Below, one piece after another: positions 29,063-38,008 of a stretch of 64,000 nucleotides of DNA. Origin of the DNA: Colwellia sp. C2M11 (GTDB lineage Bacteria > Pseudomonadota > Gammaproteobacteria > Enterobacterales > Alteromonadaceae); NCBI RefSeq assembly GCF_018860915.1, contig NZ_JAHKQD010000015.1, positions 147,062 to 211,061 of the forward strand, read 5' to 3'. Below the pieces are notes generated by a model that had not been told where the DNA came from, made no database searches, and saw only the letters and a program-made list of their open reading frames with translations. Within the stretch, counting starts at the first letter, position 1; the number at the start of each line of letters is the position of its first letter. The translations under genes and the position numbers were made by a program.

Positions 29063-29168
29063 TTCTATTTCCCCATGCACACACAATAATAATGATCACT
29101 AAACCTTAATAACTAGGTTTTTATATTTTCTCTACATAACAAACTATAGGGCATTGTACGTAATTGAT

Positions 29169-30404
29169 TTACGTTATAAATTGGTCAAATAACTGTACCG
29201 TTACTACTTCTCCCGCCTTAACTTTGCCCTGCTCAGCGGGTAACACGATAAAACAATTTGCCTGTACTAAACTTGATAAAATACCGGAGCCTTGTGAACC
29301 AGTTGATTCAACAACATTATCGCCTTGGTCATTAACACTAAGCACACCTCGCTGAAAATCCATACGACCAGGTGATTTTTTCAAATCCTTAACACATTTC
29401 ACCTTTAAATAAGTACGCTTTAGCGGTTCTGCATTTTGCATTTTAGTTAAACCAAGCATTGCTAATTGATGAAAAGTAACTAACGCTGAGACTGGATTTC
29501 CTGGTAAACCAAAAAAAATACTGTTGGGTAACTTGCCAAAAGCAAACGGTTTCCCCGGTTTCATGGCAATTTTCCAAAAACCAATTTCCCCCAAATCATC
29601 AAGCACCGTTTTAGTATAGTCTGCTTCTCCTACGGAAACACCACCAGATGAAATAACCGCATCTGCCTGCTTATCGGCACTAACAAAAGCTGCCTTGATT
29701 AAATCGAAATCATCTTCAATAATGCCAAAGTCAATCACTTCAATATGTAATTTTTCTAACATGCCACGTAAAACGAAGCTATTACTCTCGTAAATATCAC
29801 CTGACGCTAATATTTGCCCAGGGAGCTTCAGCTCATCTCCGGTCGAAATTAGCGCAACCTTTACTCGGCGGTAAACCTGAACTTCACTAATACCCAATGA
29901 AGACAAAATACCAATATCTATGGCCGATAGTTTATGCCCTGGGCTAAAAACAGGCTGACCTAATTTAATATCCTCACCAGCCTTACGCACATGAGAGCCA
30001 AATGATTTTTCATTAAGAAAGGTAATATTGTTGTCATCCACTTGCACATTTTCTTGCATTTCAACACTATCACAACTCTCAGGCATTTTTGCGCCAGTCA
30101 TAATACGAATGCACTCCCCTAATTTACATTCACCTTCAAAAGGCGATCCTGCCATAGAGCGCCCTATTAAGGTTAATACTTTACTGGTTTGAAAACTCTC
30201 AATAGCAAAAGCATAACCATCCATTGCTGAATTATCATGATTAGGAACATTTAGTGGACTAGCAATTTCTTGAGCTAAAACATAATTAAGTGCCTGTGAA
30301 ATTGGTAAAGTTAACGTTTCGGTCACCGGCGTTATTTGTGACAATAAATTTTCTAACGCATCCTCAAATGGTAATAAACCAGGAGCTGAACAACAATCAG
30401 ACAT
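29169..30404 (-). CDS. moeA: Molybdopterin molybdenumtransferase MoeA
   Basis: Inserts molybdate into adenylylated molybdopterin. 411 residues, normal size. Domain landmarks: SPLNVPNHDNSAMDGYAF (about 58-75), IRIMTGAKMPESCDSVEMQE (about 103), LISTGDELKLPGQ and the MoCF-type SSGGVSVGEADYTK (about 245-258), then GLPGNPVSALVTF (about 290). The protein starts MSDCCSAPG, a run of two cysteines. It is divergent from the riboswitch-led moa-mod run, sharing a 380-base intergenic region. Confidence 0.95.
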   Translation of the reverse strand: MSDCCSAPGLLPFEDALENLLSQITPVTETLTLPISQALNYVLAQEIASPLNVPNHDNSAMDGYAFAIESFQTSKVLTLIGRSMAGSPFEGECKLGECIRIMTGAKMPESCDSVEMQENVQVDDNNITFLNEKSFGSHVRKAGEDIKLGQPVFSPGHKLSAIDIGILSSLGISEVQVYRRVKVALISTGDELKLPGQILASGDIYESNSFVLRGMLEKLHIEVIDFGIIEDDFDLIKAAFVSADKQADAVISSGGVSVGEADYTKTVLDDLGEIGFWKIAMKPGKPFAFGKLPNSIFFGLPGNPVSALVTFHQLAMLGLTKMQNAEPLKRTYLKVKCVKDLKKSPGRMDFQRGVLSVNDQGDNVVESTGSQGSGILSSLVQANCFIVLPAEQGKVKAGEVVTVQLFDQFIT

Positions 30405-30630
30405 GACAATCTCACTTAATTTTTTATTTTTTGAATACCTTGAAACATCTTTTAATTATTTATCAATAATTAAAAGAGCATATTGCCACTATTATTACCT
30501 AATTAGTGACAAAAGTAATTGGGCTTTTTATTGTCTATAGACAGATTAAGACAGGAAGTCAAAAAGTGCTATTATGCAGGCTATTAAATGGTATACTTTT
30601 TCTTGAGTCATAAGACTATATAATTATTTT
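30405..30630. promoter_or_regulatory. Divergent moeA/moaA promoter region
   Basis: AT-rich, no ORF. A perfect -10-like TATAAT lies at 30619-30624, seven bases before the riboswitch begins, but a good -35 is not evident. I looked for a ModE-type palindrome and did not find a convincing one. Confidence 0.4.
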
Positions 30631-30784
30631 ACACCGAGCTTAAATAGCTAACACCGTACTTTATAAAAGTAGGCTATGTTATTTAAAGCCGTAGTAATTG
30701 TTTTCATTAGATAATTTATTGATAGCAATTTACTGCCAGGGTTAACAAGGAAACGCGTTAGCCTCCCTACATTTGGAAAGGTGA
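30631..30784 (+). promoter_or_regulatory. Molybdenum cofactor (Moco) riboswitch upstream of moaA
   Basis: The block before moaA contains CTGCCAGGGTTAACAAGGAA, then GCCTCCCTACATTTGGAAAG and GTG, directly before the ATG. These match the conserved parts of the E. coli moaA Moco leader (GCCACCAGGG...AAGGAAG...GCCTCCC...TGGAAAGGTG). The 5' CACC (30632-30635) can pair with the 3' GGTG (30780-30783) as the closing stem, which buries the ribosome site, so translational control of moaA is predicted. Recognition is from memory of the E. coli sequence. Confidence 0.88.
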
Positions 30785-30785
30785 T

Positions 30786-31757
30786 ATGTTAAAAGACAAT
30801 TTTGGCCGTAGGTTTTATTACCTACGCCTATCGATTACGGACGTTTGTAATTTCAAATGTACTTACTGCCTGCCTGACGGTTATCAGTGTGATCAACCAC
30901 GTGACTTTCTCTCGCTTTCAGAAATAAAACGTCTCACGTCTGCGTTTGCTAGCTTAGGTACGGAGAAAATTAGGATCACTGGTGGTGAACCAGCACTTCG
31001 TAAAGATCTTCCTGAGATCATCCATGCTTGTAAGCAAACTCAAGGTATTAAAAAAGTTGCTATCACTAGCAATGGTTTTAAATTGCCTGACCATTTACCA
31101 CATTGGTTAGATGCAGGAATTGATGCCATCAACATCAGTATCGATAGCTTAGATCCGCGTAAGTTCCATGCCATTACGGGGCATGACAAACTCGATACTA
31201 TTTTAAAAGGTATCGATTTGGCCTTAGCTGATGGACGCCCAACGGTTAAGGTGAACACAGTATTAATGCGCGAATACAGTGGCTACGATATTCAAAGCTA
31301 TTTAGATTGGCTAAAAGATACTCCGGTCACCCTACGTTTCATAGAGTTAATGCAAACGGGCGATAATAAAGCCTTTTTTGATGCACAGCATGTGCAAGGC
31401 TCTCGTATAAAACAAAACTTAATTCTTGATGGCTGGTTACCCGTACTACAAGACAGGTCTGCGGGGCCTGCACAAGAGTTTTATCATCCTGACTATCAAG
31501 GCCGTATTGGGCTAATTATGCCCTACTCCAAAGATTTTTGTAGCAGTTGTAATCGCTTACGAGTGAGTTCATCAGGAAAATTACATTTGTGCCTATTCAG
31601 CGAAAACGGTTTATCTTTACGCGAACAATTACAATGTGATGATATTGAACCATTACAAGCACAAATATTGTCTTTATTAGGTGATAAAAAGGCAACTCAC
31701 TTCCTACATGATAAACTTACTGGCGGCACAAAACATTTAGCCATGTTAGGTGGTTAG
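30786..31757 (+). CDS. moaA: GTP 3',8-cyclase MoaA
   Basis: Radical-SAM enzyme for the first step of molybdopterin synthesis. 323 residues. The SAM cluster cysteines are Cys21, Cys25 and Cys28 (DVCNFKCTYCLP), TGGEPALRKD binds SAM (about 65), and the C-terminal second cluster is visible in FCSSCNRLRVSSSGKLHLCL (about 255-274). The catalytic GG tail is intact (LAMLGG). Its start is sequestered in the Moco riboswitch. mobA begins one base after the stop, with its ribosome site AGGTGG overlapping the final codons. Confidence 0.97.
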   Translation: MLKDNFGRRFYYLRLSITDVCNFKCTYCLPDGYQCDQPRDFLSLSEIKRLTSAFASLGTEKIRITGGEPALRKDLPEIIHACKQTQGIKKVAITSNGFKLPDHLPHWLDAGIDAINISIDSLDPRKFHAITGHDKLDTILKGIDLALADGRPTVKVNTVLMREYSGYDIQSYLDWLKDTPVTLRFIELMQTGDNKAFFDAQHVQGSRIKQNLILDGWLPVLQDRSAGPAQEFYHPDYQGRIGLIMPYSKDFCSSCNRLRVSSSGKLHLCLFSENGLSLREQLQCDDIEPLQAQILSLLGDKKATHFLHDKLTGGTKHLAMLGG

Positions 31758-31758
31758 T

Positions 31759-32403
31759 ATGAATAACATTGTAAACACAGCACCGATAGACACGACACTA
31801 TTAAATCATGAATGCTTAGGAGTCGTACTTGCTGGTGGTTTATCTACTCGTATGGGCAATGATAAAGCCAAGTTAGTTAGAGGAAATAATTCACCGCAGT
31901 CTATGCTTGCCTTTTCTAAGCAAACACTGACTAATTCAGGTATTAATAACATTGTTGTTAGTGGTGATCATTATGATATCCCCGATCAAATAAAGCGGTG
32001 TGGACCTGTTGGAGGAATTTTCAGTGTCTTGGCCAAGTACCCAAATGCGAAGTCATTATTAATACTGCCTGTTGATTTACCTTTTATGACCGCAAAAGCC
32101 TTAACTGACTTACGTGTTAAAGGTGAATTAAGCCAAAAAGCAACATACTTCGAAGGTCATAACATCCCTCTCTACTTACCGAACAGCGCTTATGTTGAAT
32201 TATTTTTATCACACACGTTTGCAGATAACTTAACAAATGAACATATACAGCTTAATAACGGAGAGGCGAAAAAAGGCCCTTCAATCAAAGCTTTGTTAAA
32301 AAACATTCCACATCAAGCAATACCGATTAATGATAAAGCTGTTTTATTTAATACAAATACGCCCGAACAATGGCAACAAGCAAAGCAGCAGCTTAACTTT
32401 TAA
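31759..32403 (+). CDS. mobA: Molybdenum cofactor guanylyltransferase MobA
   Basis: Attaches GMP to Mo-molybdopterin to form the bis-MGD precursor. About 214 residues from ATG at 31759, chosen because AGGTGG (31748-31753) lies five bases upstream; a GTG three codons earlier gives a longer ORF. The nucleotidyltransferase signature LAGGLSTRMGNDKAKLV is near residue 25, and the LPVDLPFM segment (about 105) holds the metal-binding Asp. It is second in the moa-mod run. Confidence 0.92.
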   Translation: MNNIVNTAPIDTTLLNHECLGVVLAGGLSTRMGNDKAKLVRGNNSPQSMLAFSKQTLTNSGINNIVVSGDHYDIPDQIKRCGPVGGIFSVLAKYPNAKSLLILPVDLPFMTAKALTDLRVKGELSQKATYFEGHNIPLYLPNSAYVELFLSHTFADNLTNEHIQLNNGEAKKGPSIKALLKNIPHQAIPINDKAVLFNTNTPEQWQQAKQQLNF

Positions 32404-32440
32404 CCAATTAATTTAAACAGATAGCGTAAAAGGATAACTT

Positions 32441-32983
32441 ATGTCAGCACATGGCGGCACAACTTTCATTCCCTTAAATATTGCAGTATTAACTGTTTCA
32501 GATACTCGCACAGAAGACAATGATACTTCTGGTCAAGCATTAGTCGAACGACTCACAACTGCAGGCCATACACTAGTAGATAAAGCGATTGTTATTGATG
32601 ATATATACCAACTGCGAGCTCAAGTTTCTAAATGGATTGCTGATGATAGTATTAACGTCATTATTTCTACAGGTGGTACTGGATTTACCGATCGAGATAA
32701 TACACCTGAAGCATTAATGCCATTATTTGATAAAAATATTGAAGGTTTTGGTGAAGTATTTCGCCATGTTTCATTAGGTGAAATAGGTACATCAACAATT
32801 CAATCGCGCGCTTTAGGTGGTATGGCAAATAAAACTGTCATTTTATGTGTACCAGGTTCAACTAACGCATGTAAAACTGCCTGGGATAAGGTAATCAAAG
32901 AACAATTAGATGCTAGCCATAAGCCGTGTAACTTTGTGCCTCATTTAAATATTAGCGCTGACCAATGCGAGACACGTAACTAA
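32441..32983 (+). CDS. moaB: MoaB/MogA-family molybdopterin adenylyltransferase
   Basis: Activates molybdopterin by adenylylation before metal insertion, or is a MoaB paralogue of MogA. 180 residues, closer to MoaB length than the roughly 195 of MogA. The MoCF-fold signatures [16 protein letters not shown] (about 18-33) and [18 protein letters not shown] (about 78-95) are clear. Its stop overlaps the start of moaC (TAATG), so the two are coupled. No separate mogA is visible in the window, so it may serve that step. Confidence 0.92.
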   Translation: MSAHGGTTFIPLNIAVLTVSDTRTEDNDTSGQALVERLTTAGHTLVDKAIVIDDIYQLRAQVSKWIADDSINVIISTGGTGFTDRDNTPEALMPLFDKNIEGFGEVFRHVSLGEIGTSTIQSRALGGMANKTVILCVPGSTNACKTAWDKVIKEQLDASHKPCNFVPHLNISADQCETRN

Positions 32984-33483
32984 TGAGTAGTTCAACAACA
33001 TCATCATCGCCAACACTTAGCCATCTCAATCAACAAGGTGAAGCTAATATGGTTGATGTGACCGAAAAAGCGATGACCTCACGTACCGCTACAGCGCAAG
33101 GTGTTATAAGTATGAATCGCGCGACTTTTGAATTAATTACCACCGGTAAACATAAAAAAGGCGATGTGTTTGCCGTTGCTCGTATTGCCGGTATTCAAGC
33201 AGCCAAAAAGTGTAGTGATTTAATTCCTTTATGTCATCCATTGATGCTAAGTAAAGTACAAGTTGATTTCAGTTTAGATGAAGAAAATTCACAAGTGCAG
33301 GTTACAAGCCTTTGTCGTTTAACGGGGCAAACCGGTGTTGAAATGGAAGCATTAACGGCGGTATCAGTTGCTTGTTTAACTTTATTTGATATGTGTAAAG
33401 CAGCTGATCCTGCAATGGAAATTGGCAATATTAAAGTATTAACTAAAGAAGGTGGTAAGTCAGGACATTGGCAGGCTTTATAG
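32983..33483 (+). CDS. moaC: Cyclic pyranopterin monophosphate synthase MoaC
   Basis: Converts the MoaA product to cyclic pyranopterin monophosphate. 166 residues, normal length after a short Ser/Thr-rich N terminus (about 1-14). The motifs [16 protein letters not shown] (about 25-40), [20 protein letters not shown] (about 68-87), [21 protein letters not shown] (about 112) and DP are intact. It starts on the last base of the moaB stop. Confidence 0.95.
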   Translation: MSSSTTSSSPTLSHLNQQGEANMVDVTEKAMTSRTATAQGVISMNRATFELITTGKHKKGDVFAVARIAGIQAAKKCSDLIPLCHPLMLSKVQVDFSLDEENSQVQVTSLCRLTGQTGVEMEALTAVSVACLTLFDMCKAADPAMEIGNIKVLTKEGGKSGHWQAL

Positions 33484-33566
33484 AAAAAATTATTCAAAGT
33501 AGCTTTTAAAATGAGATCTTATTCGTAAGTGATCATTTACTTACTTTTATAAAAAGAGAGAACATC

Positions 33567-33815
33567 ATGATAAAAATCGTTTTTTTTGCCGCTTTACGTG
33601 AGCAGCTTAATTGCAGTGAGTTATCAATAAATAGCCAAGGATTAACTACGGTCGCCGATGTAAAAAAACAACTGGCGAGTACAGATGAGCAATGGCAACA
33701 AGTTTTTACTAACGATTCATTACTGTCTGCCGTGAATCACGACATGGTTAATGATGAACACATAGTTAACACTGGCGATGAAGTGGCTTTTTTCCCACCT
33801 GTTACCGGTGGATAA
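33567..33815 (+). CDS. moaD: Molybdopterin synthase small subunit MoaD
   Basis: Ubiquitin-like sulfur carrier whose C-terminal Gly-Gly is adenylated by MoeB and thiolated. 82 residues ending FFPPVTGG, an exact MoaD tail. AAAAAGAGAGAAC precedes the start. It lies 84 bases after moaC and 57 before moaE. Confidence 0.95.
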   Translation: MIKIVFFAALREQLNCSELSINSQGLTTVADVKKQLASTDEQWQQVFTNDSLLSAVNHDMVNDEHIVNTGDEVAFFPPVTGG

Positions 33816-33871
33816 CTCAACCATTTATCAATAATGACCTTATTTAGTTATATAGCAGAGCAAGTTATAAG

Positions 33872-34336
33872 ATGACAGCAACTAATTACTCCGAAATATC
33901 AATACAAACCGAAGATTTTAGCCTAGCAGATGAAGTTGCCTTACTTGAAAAAAATAATGCGACTGATGGCGCTGTGGTGACTTTTACTGGTCGTGTCCGT
34001 AATCAAAACGAAGGTAAAAGTGTTACTAGTTTAACCCTAGAGCATTATCCAGTGATGACTGAAAAATCATTATTAGCCATTATTCATCAAGCAAAAGAGC
34101 GCTGGGACATTGGACGTGTAAAAGTAATTCATCGTATTGGAGAGCTATTTATTGGTGAGCAAATTGTGTTTGTTGGAGTAACTAGCCAACATCGCAAAGA
34201 TGCATTCGCTGCCAATGAATTTATTATGGATTACTTAAAAGTACAGGCACCTTTTTGGAAAAAAGAAGCTAATAAAGATGGTGTTAAGTGGTTAGACGCT
34301 AAATCAAGTGATCAAAGTAAAGCAGCCGTTTGGTAA
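33872..34336 (+). CDS. moaE: Molybdopterin synthase large subunit MoaE
   Basis: Transfers sulfur from MoaD thiocarboxylate to cyclic pyranopterin. 154 residues. The core VTFTGRVRNQNEGKSVTSLTLEHYPVM (about 35-62), RIGELFIGEQIVFVGVTSQHR (about 91-111) and the active-site lysine segment LKVQAPFWKKE (about 128-138) are present. modA begins 15 bases downstream, so uptake and synthesis genes are joined. Confidence 0.95.
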   Translation: MTATNYSEISIQTEDFSLADEVALLEKNNATDGAVVTFTGRVRNQNEGKSVTSLTLEHYPVMTEKSLLAIIHQAKERWDIGRVKVIHRIGELFIGEQIVFVGVTSQHRKDAFAANEFIMDYLKVQAPFWKKEANKDGVKWLDAKSSDQSKAAVW

Positions 34337-34350
34337 AGGATAACTAATCA

Positions 34351-35163
34351 ATGAAACTGTATTCATTTACTCAATCGCTTACTAATAAAATAGTCCTAGT
34401 TATACTCAGCATTAGCATCATCCTGAGTAACCAAGCCCTGAGTGCGAATAAAGCAGAGCAAACCAATACTAATAATCACCCTCTCCGCATTGCCGTTGCT
34501 TCCAACTTTACTACCCCATTAAAAGAACTTTTAATAGATTTTCATCAACAAACCGGTATCAAGACTCAAATTATTAGTGGTGCAACTGGTGCTATGTTTA
34601 TACAAATTCAGCATGGTGCGCCTTTTGATATTTTTCTCGCTGCTGATAGCATTAGACCGGCAAAACTTGAACAGCAAAATTTGATCATTGCAAAGAGCCG
34701 AAAAACATATGCATTAGGTCAATTAGCGCTATTCTCAATGAATTCAACAGTAAGTTTAGAAGATTTGCAGTATTTATCTCAAAAAGAAAACCAACGCTTT
34801 GCTATTGCAAACCCAGATACCGCTCCTTATGGCAAAGCTGCTAAAGAGACTTTAGCGCACTTAGGGCTATGGCAACCATACCAAAACAAGCTTGTTGTTG
34901 GCATCAATATCAACCAAACTTTTGCACAGATTCGTACACAAGCAGTAAGCAACGGTTTAATAGCCAATAGCCAACTGGTATTAAATAACTTAGCTGGCGC
35001 TGTTATCCCTTCAGATTATCATCAGCCAATAGAGCAGCAACTTGTCATCCTAAAAAACAGTAAAAATGTCGATAACGCAAAAAAATTAAGTGAATACCTA
35101 CTGTCACCCAGTGTGCAAAAAAAGATTGTTAATTTTGGCTATGCGGCGATAGAGCAACCGTAA
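34351..35163 (+). CDS. modA: Molybdate ABC transporter substrate-binding protein ModA
   Basis: Periplasmic molybdate/tungstate receptor. 270 residues with a long signal peptide (about 1-31, ending near QALSANK). Family landmarks: RIAVASNFTTPLKELL (about 46-61), SGATGAMFIQIQHGAPFDIFLAAD (from about 75), and the PYGKAAKETL segment (about 169) with residues that contact the oxyanion. The spacing to modB is one base. Placement after moaE couples molybdate uptake to cofactor synthesis. Confidence 0.94.
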   Translation: MKLYSFTQSLTNKIVLVILSISIILSNQALSANKAEQTNTNNHPLRIAVASNFTTPLKELLIDFHQQTGIKTQIISGATGAMFIQIQHGAPFDIFLAADSIRPAKLEQQNLIIAKSRKTYALGQLALFSMNSTVSLEDLQYLSQKENQRFAIANPDTAPYGKAAKETLAHLGLWQPYQNKLVVGININQTFAQIRTQAVSNGLIANSQLVLNNLAGAVIPSDYHQPIEQQLVILKNSKNVDNAKKLSEYLLSPSVQKKIVNFGYAAIEQP

Positions 35164-35164
35164 C

Positions 35165-35854
35165 ATGATAAATTCTGATGTACTGGCCTTATTAACCACG
35201 TTGAAAATGGCGGCCTTAACAACCTTAATTTTACTAATTCTTGGTACCCCTCTAGCCTGGTATTTAGCTAAAATGCGCAGTCGTTTTAAAGTTATTATTG
35301 AAGCAATTGTCGCCTTACCTTTAGTGTTACCGCCAACGGTGCTCGGCTTTTATTTACTTATTGCATTTTCACCACAACATTTACCTGGGCAGCTTTGGCA
35401 ACAAGCAACAGGACAACAACTCGCCTTTAGTTTTTCAGCTATTGTTATTGGCTCTGTGCTCTACTCTATGCCTTTTGTAGTGCAGCCCCTACAAAAAGCG
35501 TTTGAGCAACTAGGCGACCCTTTGCTAGAAGCTGGAGCAATGCTAGGCGCTGGCCCTATGGATAGATTTTTTAATATTGTGTTACCTATAACCAAGGCAA
35601 GTTTTATTACTGCTGCCAGTTTAGGCTTTGCTCATACCGTAGGTGAGTTTGGTGTAATACTCATGATTGGTGGTAACATTCCTGGTGAAACCAGAGTATT
35701 GTCTATTGCCCTTTTTGATCATGTTGAAGCCTTTGATTATGCTAGAGCTCATGTGCTAGCAATTAGTTTATTAATTGGCTCTATGGTGTTGTTAGCCTCA
35801 ATTTATCTATTGAATAACCCAAGAAAAAAAACAATGAATAAGGCGAAGAGATGA
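35165..35854 (+). CDS. modB: Molybdate ABC transporter permease ModB
   Basis: Membrane channel of the molybdate importer. 229 residues with about five to six helices and the permease EAA loop (EAGAMLGAGPMDRFFNIVLPITKASFITA, about 140-168) that docks to ModC. ALPLVLPPTVLGFYLL (about 50) is highly typical of ModB/CysT-type permeases. It overlaps modC by four bases (ATGA). Confidence 0.95.
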   Translation: MINSDVLALLTTLKMAALTTLILLILGTPLAWYLAKMRSRFKVIIEAIVALPLVLPPTVLGFYLLIAFSPQHLPGQLWQQATGQQLAFSFSAIVIGSVLYSMPFVVQPLQKAFEQLGDPLLEAGAMLGAGPMDRFFNIVLPITKASFITAASLGFAHTVGEFGVILMIGGNIPGETRVLSIALFDHVEAFDYARAHVLAISLLIGSMVLLASIYLLNNPRKKTMNKAKR

Positions 35855-36999
35855 CCGATGCTTTATTAAAAACGACATACCCTTTATTTCTCGATATTCA
35901 ACTTGGCTTTGAACAACATGGTTTTGAACCATTCCAACTAACGGTTCAGCAGGGACTATCACTGGAAGGTATTACCGGTATTTTTGGCCATTCTGGCTCA
36001 GGAAAATCAACTCTTTTGCGTGCTATTGCTGGTTTAGAAAAAAAAATTACCGGTTCAATTACTTTGAATAATATCGACTTAATTAATAGTGACAGCAACA
36101 TATTCATCAAAGCAGAACAACGGAATATTGGCTTAGTCTTTCAGGACTCACGTTTGTTTCCACATTTAAATGTGGTCGATAATTTAAAGTTTGCAACTAA
36201 GCGTTGTAAGAATAATCGATTGAACTTTGATGAAATCATTAAGTTAACAGCGTTAGATAACCTTCGCCATAAATCTATTCATGAACTTTCTGGTGGGCAA
36301 AAACAACGAGTAGCACTTGCTCGTGCTATTCTAGCTGAACCAATATTATTATTACTTGATGAGCCACTTAGCGCTCTTGATAGAAAAGCAAAAGCGAGTT
36401 TATTAAGCTTAATGCTTAAAGTTCAAGATGAGCTTCAGTTACCCATGTTTTATGTCAGTCACTCACTTGATGAACTTCAACAAGTGTGTGATAAATTACT
36501 GGTGTTATCGCAAGGAAAGGTAATTGGTTATGATGCGATTCATACCATGATCCATCAATTAAACTATTCAGATGTAACCAGCGATGCCGATGACATTATT
36601 CATCAACAAACCAGTTTATCTTTACCAATAACAACCTTGGACAATGGTCAAGGTCTCGCAATATTAGCATTAAATGATGTTGAAAATATCTATTTACCTG
36701 CACTTGATGAGAGCTTTACCAAAGAAACACTGCGTTGCTTTATTTTAGCCAGCGATATTAGTATTTCATTAACCGAGCCCATTAATTCATCCATCGTGAA
36801 CCACCTTTTTGTCAAAATATCCTCAATTGATATCATGAAAAACAAAGTGTTAATTACTGCAATATCAGTAAAAGGTAAAATAGAACAAGAGTTCTTTATT
36901 AATATCAGTACTTTTTCACAACAAAGGTTGGCACTTAATATTAATCAACAAGTATATTTACAATTTAAAGCCAGTGCTGTGCGCACTTACCTTTATTGA
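35851..36999 (+). CDS. modC: Molybdate ABC transporter ATP-binding protein ModC
   Basis: ATPase of the molybdate importer. 382 residues: Walker A GHSGSGKST (about 47-55), signature HELSGGQKQRVALARA (about 145), Walker B ILLLLDEPLSALD (about 168), His switch YVSHS (about 205), then a C-terminal MOP domain (about 305-380) that may bind molybdate for trans-inhibition. The start overlaps the end of modB. moeB follows after 66 bases. Confidence 0.95.
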   Translation: MTDALLKTTYPLFLDIQLGFEQHGFEPFQLTVQQGLSLEGITGIFGHSGSGKSTLLRAIAGLEKKITGSITLNNIDLINSDSNIFIKAEQRNIGLVFQDSRLFPHLNVVDNLKFATKRCKNNRLNFDEIIKLTALDNLRHKSIHELSGGQKQRVALARAILAEPILLLLDEPLSALDRKAKASLLSLMLKVQDELQLPMFYVSHSLDELQQVCDKLLVLSQGKVIGYDAIHTMIHQLNYSDVTSDADDIIHQQTSLSLPITTLDNGQGLAILALNDVENIYLPALDESFTKETLRCFILASDISISLTEPINSSIVNHLFVKISSIDIMKNKVLITAISVKGKIEQEFFINISTFSQQRLALNINQQVYLQFKASAVRTYLY

Positions 37000-37065
37000 C
37001 GTTACAATATCAAAACATAAACAAATAAATTATTCGCTTTCACTTAAAAATTTAAAGGTAACACA

Positions 37066-37827
37066 GTGTTAACAAGGCAAGAGCAACTTAAGTATTCACG
37101 ACAAATAATGATGGATAAAATTGGTGAGCAAGGGCAAGTAGCACTGCGAAATGCCAAAGTACTCATTGTTGGTGTAGGCGGATTAGGTAATCCTGTTAGC
37201 CTCTATTTAGCTGCTGCTGGTGTTGGTACCTTATATCTTGCTGATGGTGATAATATAGAGCTGAGCAACTTACCACGCCAAATACAGTTCGACGAACAAG
37301 ATATTAATCAAAACAAAGCAGATGTTGCCGCAGAGAAACTTAGTACACAATTTCCGGATAGTAATATTGAAGCCATTGATGAAATGTTAGACCAAGAATT
37401 GTGCGATTATTATGTTCCACAAGTCGATTTAGTTTTAGATTGCTCGGATAACATTCAAACACGTTATTTAATTAATCAAGCTTGTGTCACACATACTGTG
37501 CCTTTAGTAATAGGTGCCGCAACAGGGTTTGACGGTCAACAACTACTTGTTGACCCTCGAAATAAAGACAGCGCTTGCTATCATTGCTTATTTCCAGCAT
37601 CAATAAAAGCACCAACGAATAATTGCCAAACACTTGGTATATTAGGCCCAGTACTTGCCATTATTGGTGGTATGCAAGCCTTACAAGCAATAAAGATATT
37701 AACAGCTGACGGCAATGAAAATAACACTCAAATTAATCAGTTAAACTTATATGATGGTTTAACAAATCAGTGGCAACAATTTAATATGAAAAAACAACAA
37801 AGCTGCAATGTGTGTGGAAATAGGTAG
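37066..37827 (+). CDS. moeB: Molybdopterin-synthase adenylyltransferase MoeB
   Basis: Adenylates the C terminus of MoaD. 253 residues starting at GTG with AAAGGT eight bases upstream. The nucleotide-binding GVGGLGNPVSLYLAAAGVGTL (about 38) and the RQIQFDEQDINQNKADVAAEKL segment (about 72) are typical. The zinc cysteine pairs CYHC (about 171-174) and CNVC (about 247-250) are complete. ThiF is a close relative, but the moa-mod context supports MoeB. The unit ends in a repeat-rich intergenic region. Confidence 0.93.
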   Translation: MLTRQEQLKYSRQIMMDKIGEQGQVALRNAKVLIVGVGGLGNPVSLYLAAAGVGTLYLADGDNIELSNLPRQIQFDEQDINQNKADVAAEKLSTQFPDSNIEAIDEMLDQELCDYYVPQVDLVLDCSDNIQTRYLINQACVTHTVPLVIGAATGFDGQQLLVDPRNKDSACYHCLFPASIKAPTNNCQTLGILGPVLAIIGGMQALQAIKILTADGNENNTQINQLNLYDGLTNQWQQFNMKKQQSCNVCGNR

Positions 37828-38008
37828 GTATTAAGCTATAGGTAGTATCAATATACATGTTGATGTAAATATTGACGTTAATGATTGATATCAACACGTG
37901 ATGATATCAACACGTGATGATATCAATCATTGTACAAAGTATATTCAGCATCTTAAGCATAATTAAGGCTGTTTACCTAGACTTAAGTAGAGCTATTGGC
38001 GTCAACTA
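37828..38008. other. Convergent spacer between moeB and rmf
   Basis: About 180 bases holding the nested repeat at 37880-37931 and otherwise nothing I can assign. It is expected to include the 3' ends of both convergent transcripts. Confidence 0.4.
37880..37931. repeat. Nested inverted and tandem repeat with CACGTG cores
   Basis: A perfect 14-base inverted repeat (AATGATTGATATCA, 37880-37893, and its complement, 37918-37931) flanks two tandem copies of GATATCAACACGTGAT (37887-37902 and 37903-37918) plus a partial third. The result is a 52-base element with strong dyad and direct symmetry. It lies 53 bases after the moeB stop, in the convergent space with rmf; it could be a terminator-like cruciform or a multi-site operator. 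No T-tract follows either arm. Confidence 0.7.

Noticed and set aside
30541..30630. Possible ModE operator upstream of moaA
   Set aside because: No CGnTATATA-type dyad could be recognised.
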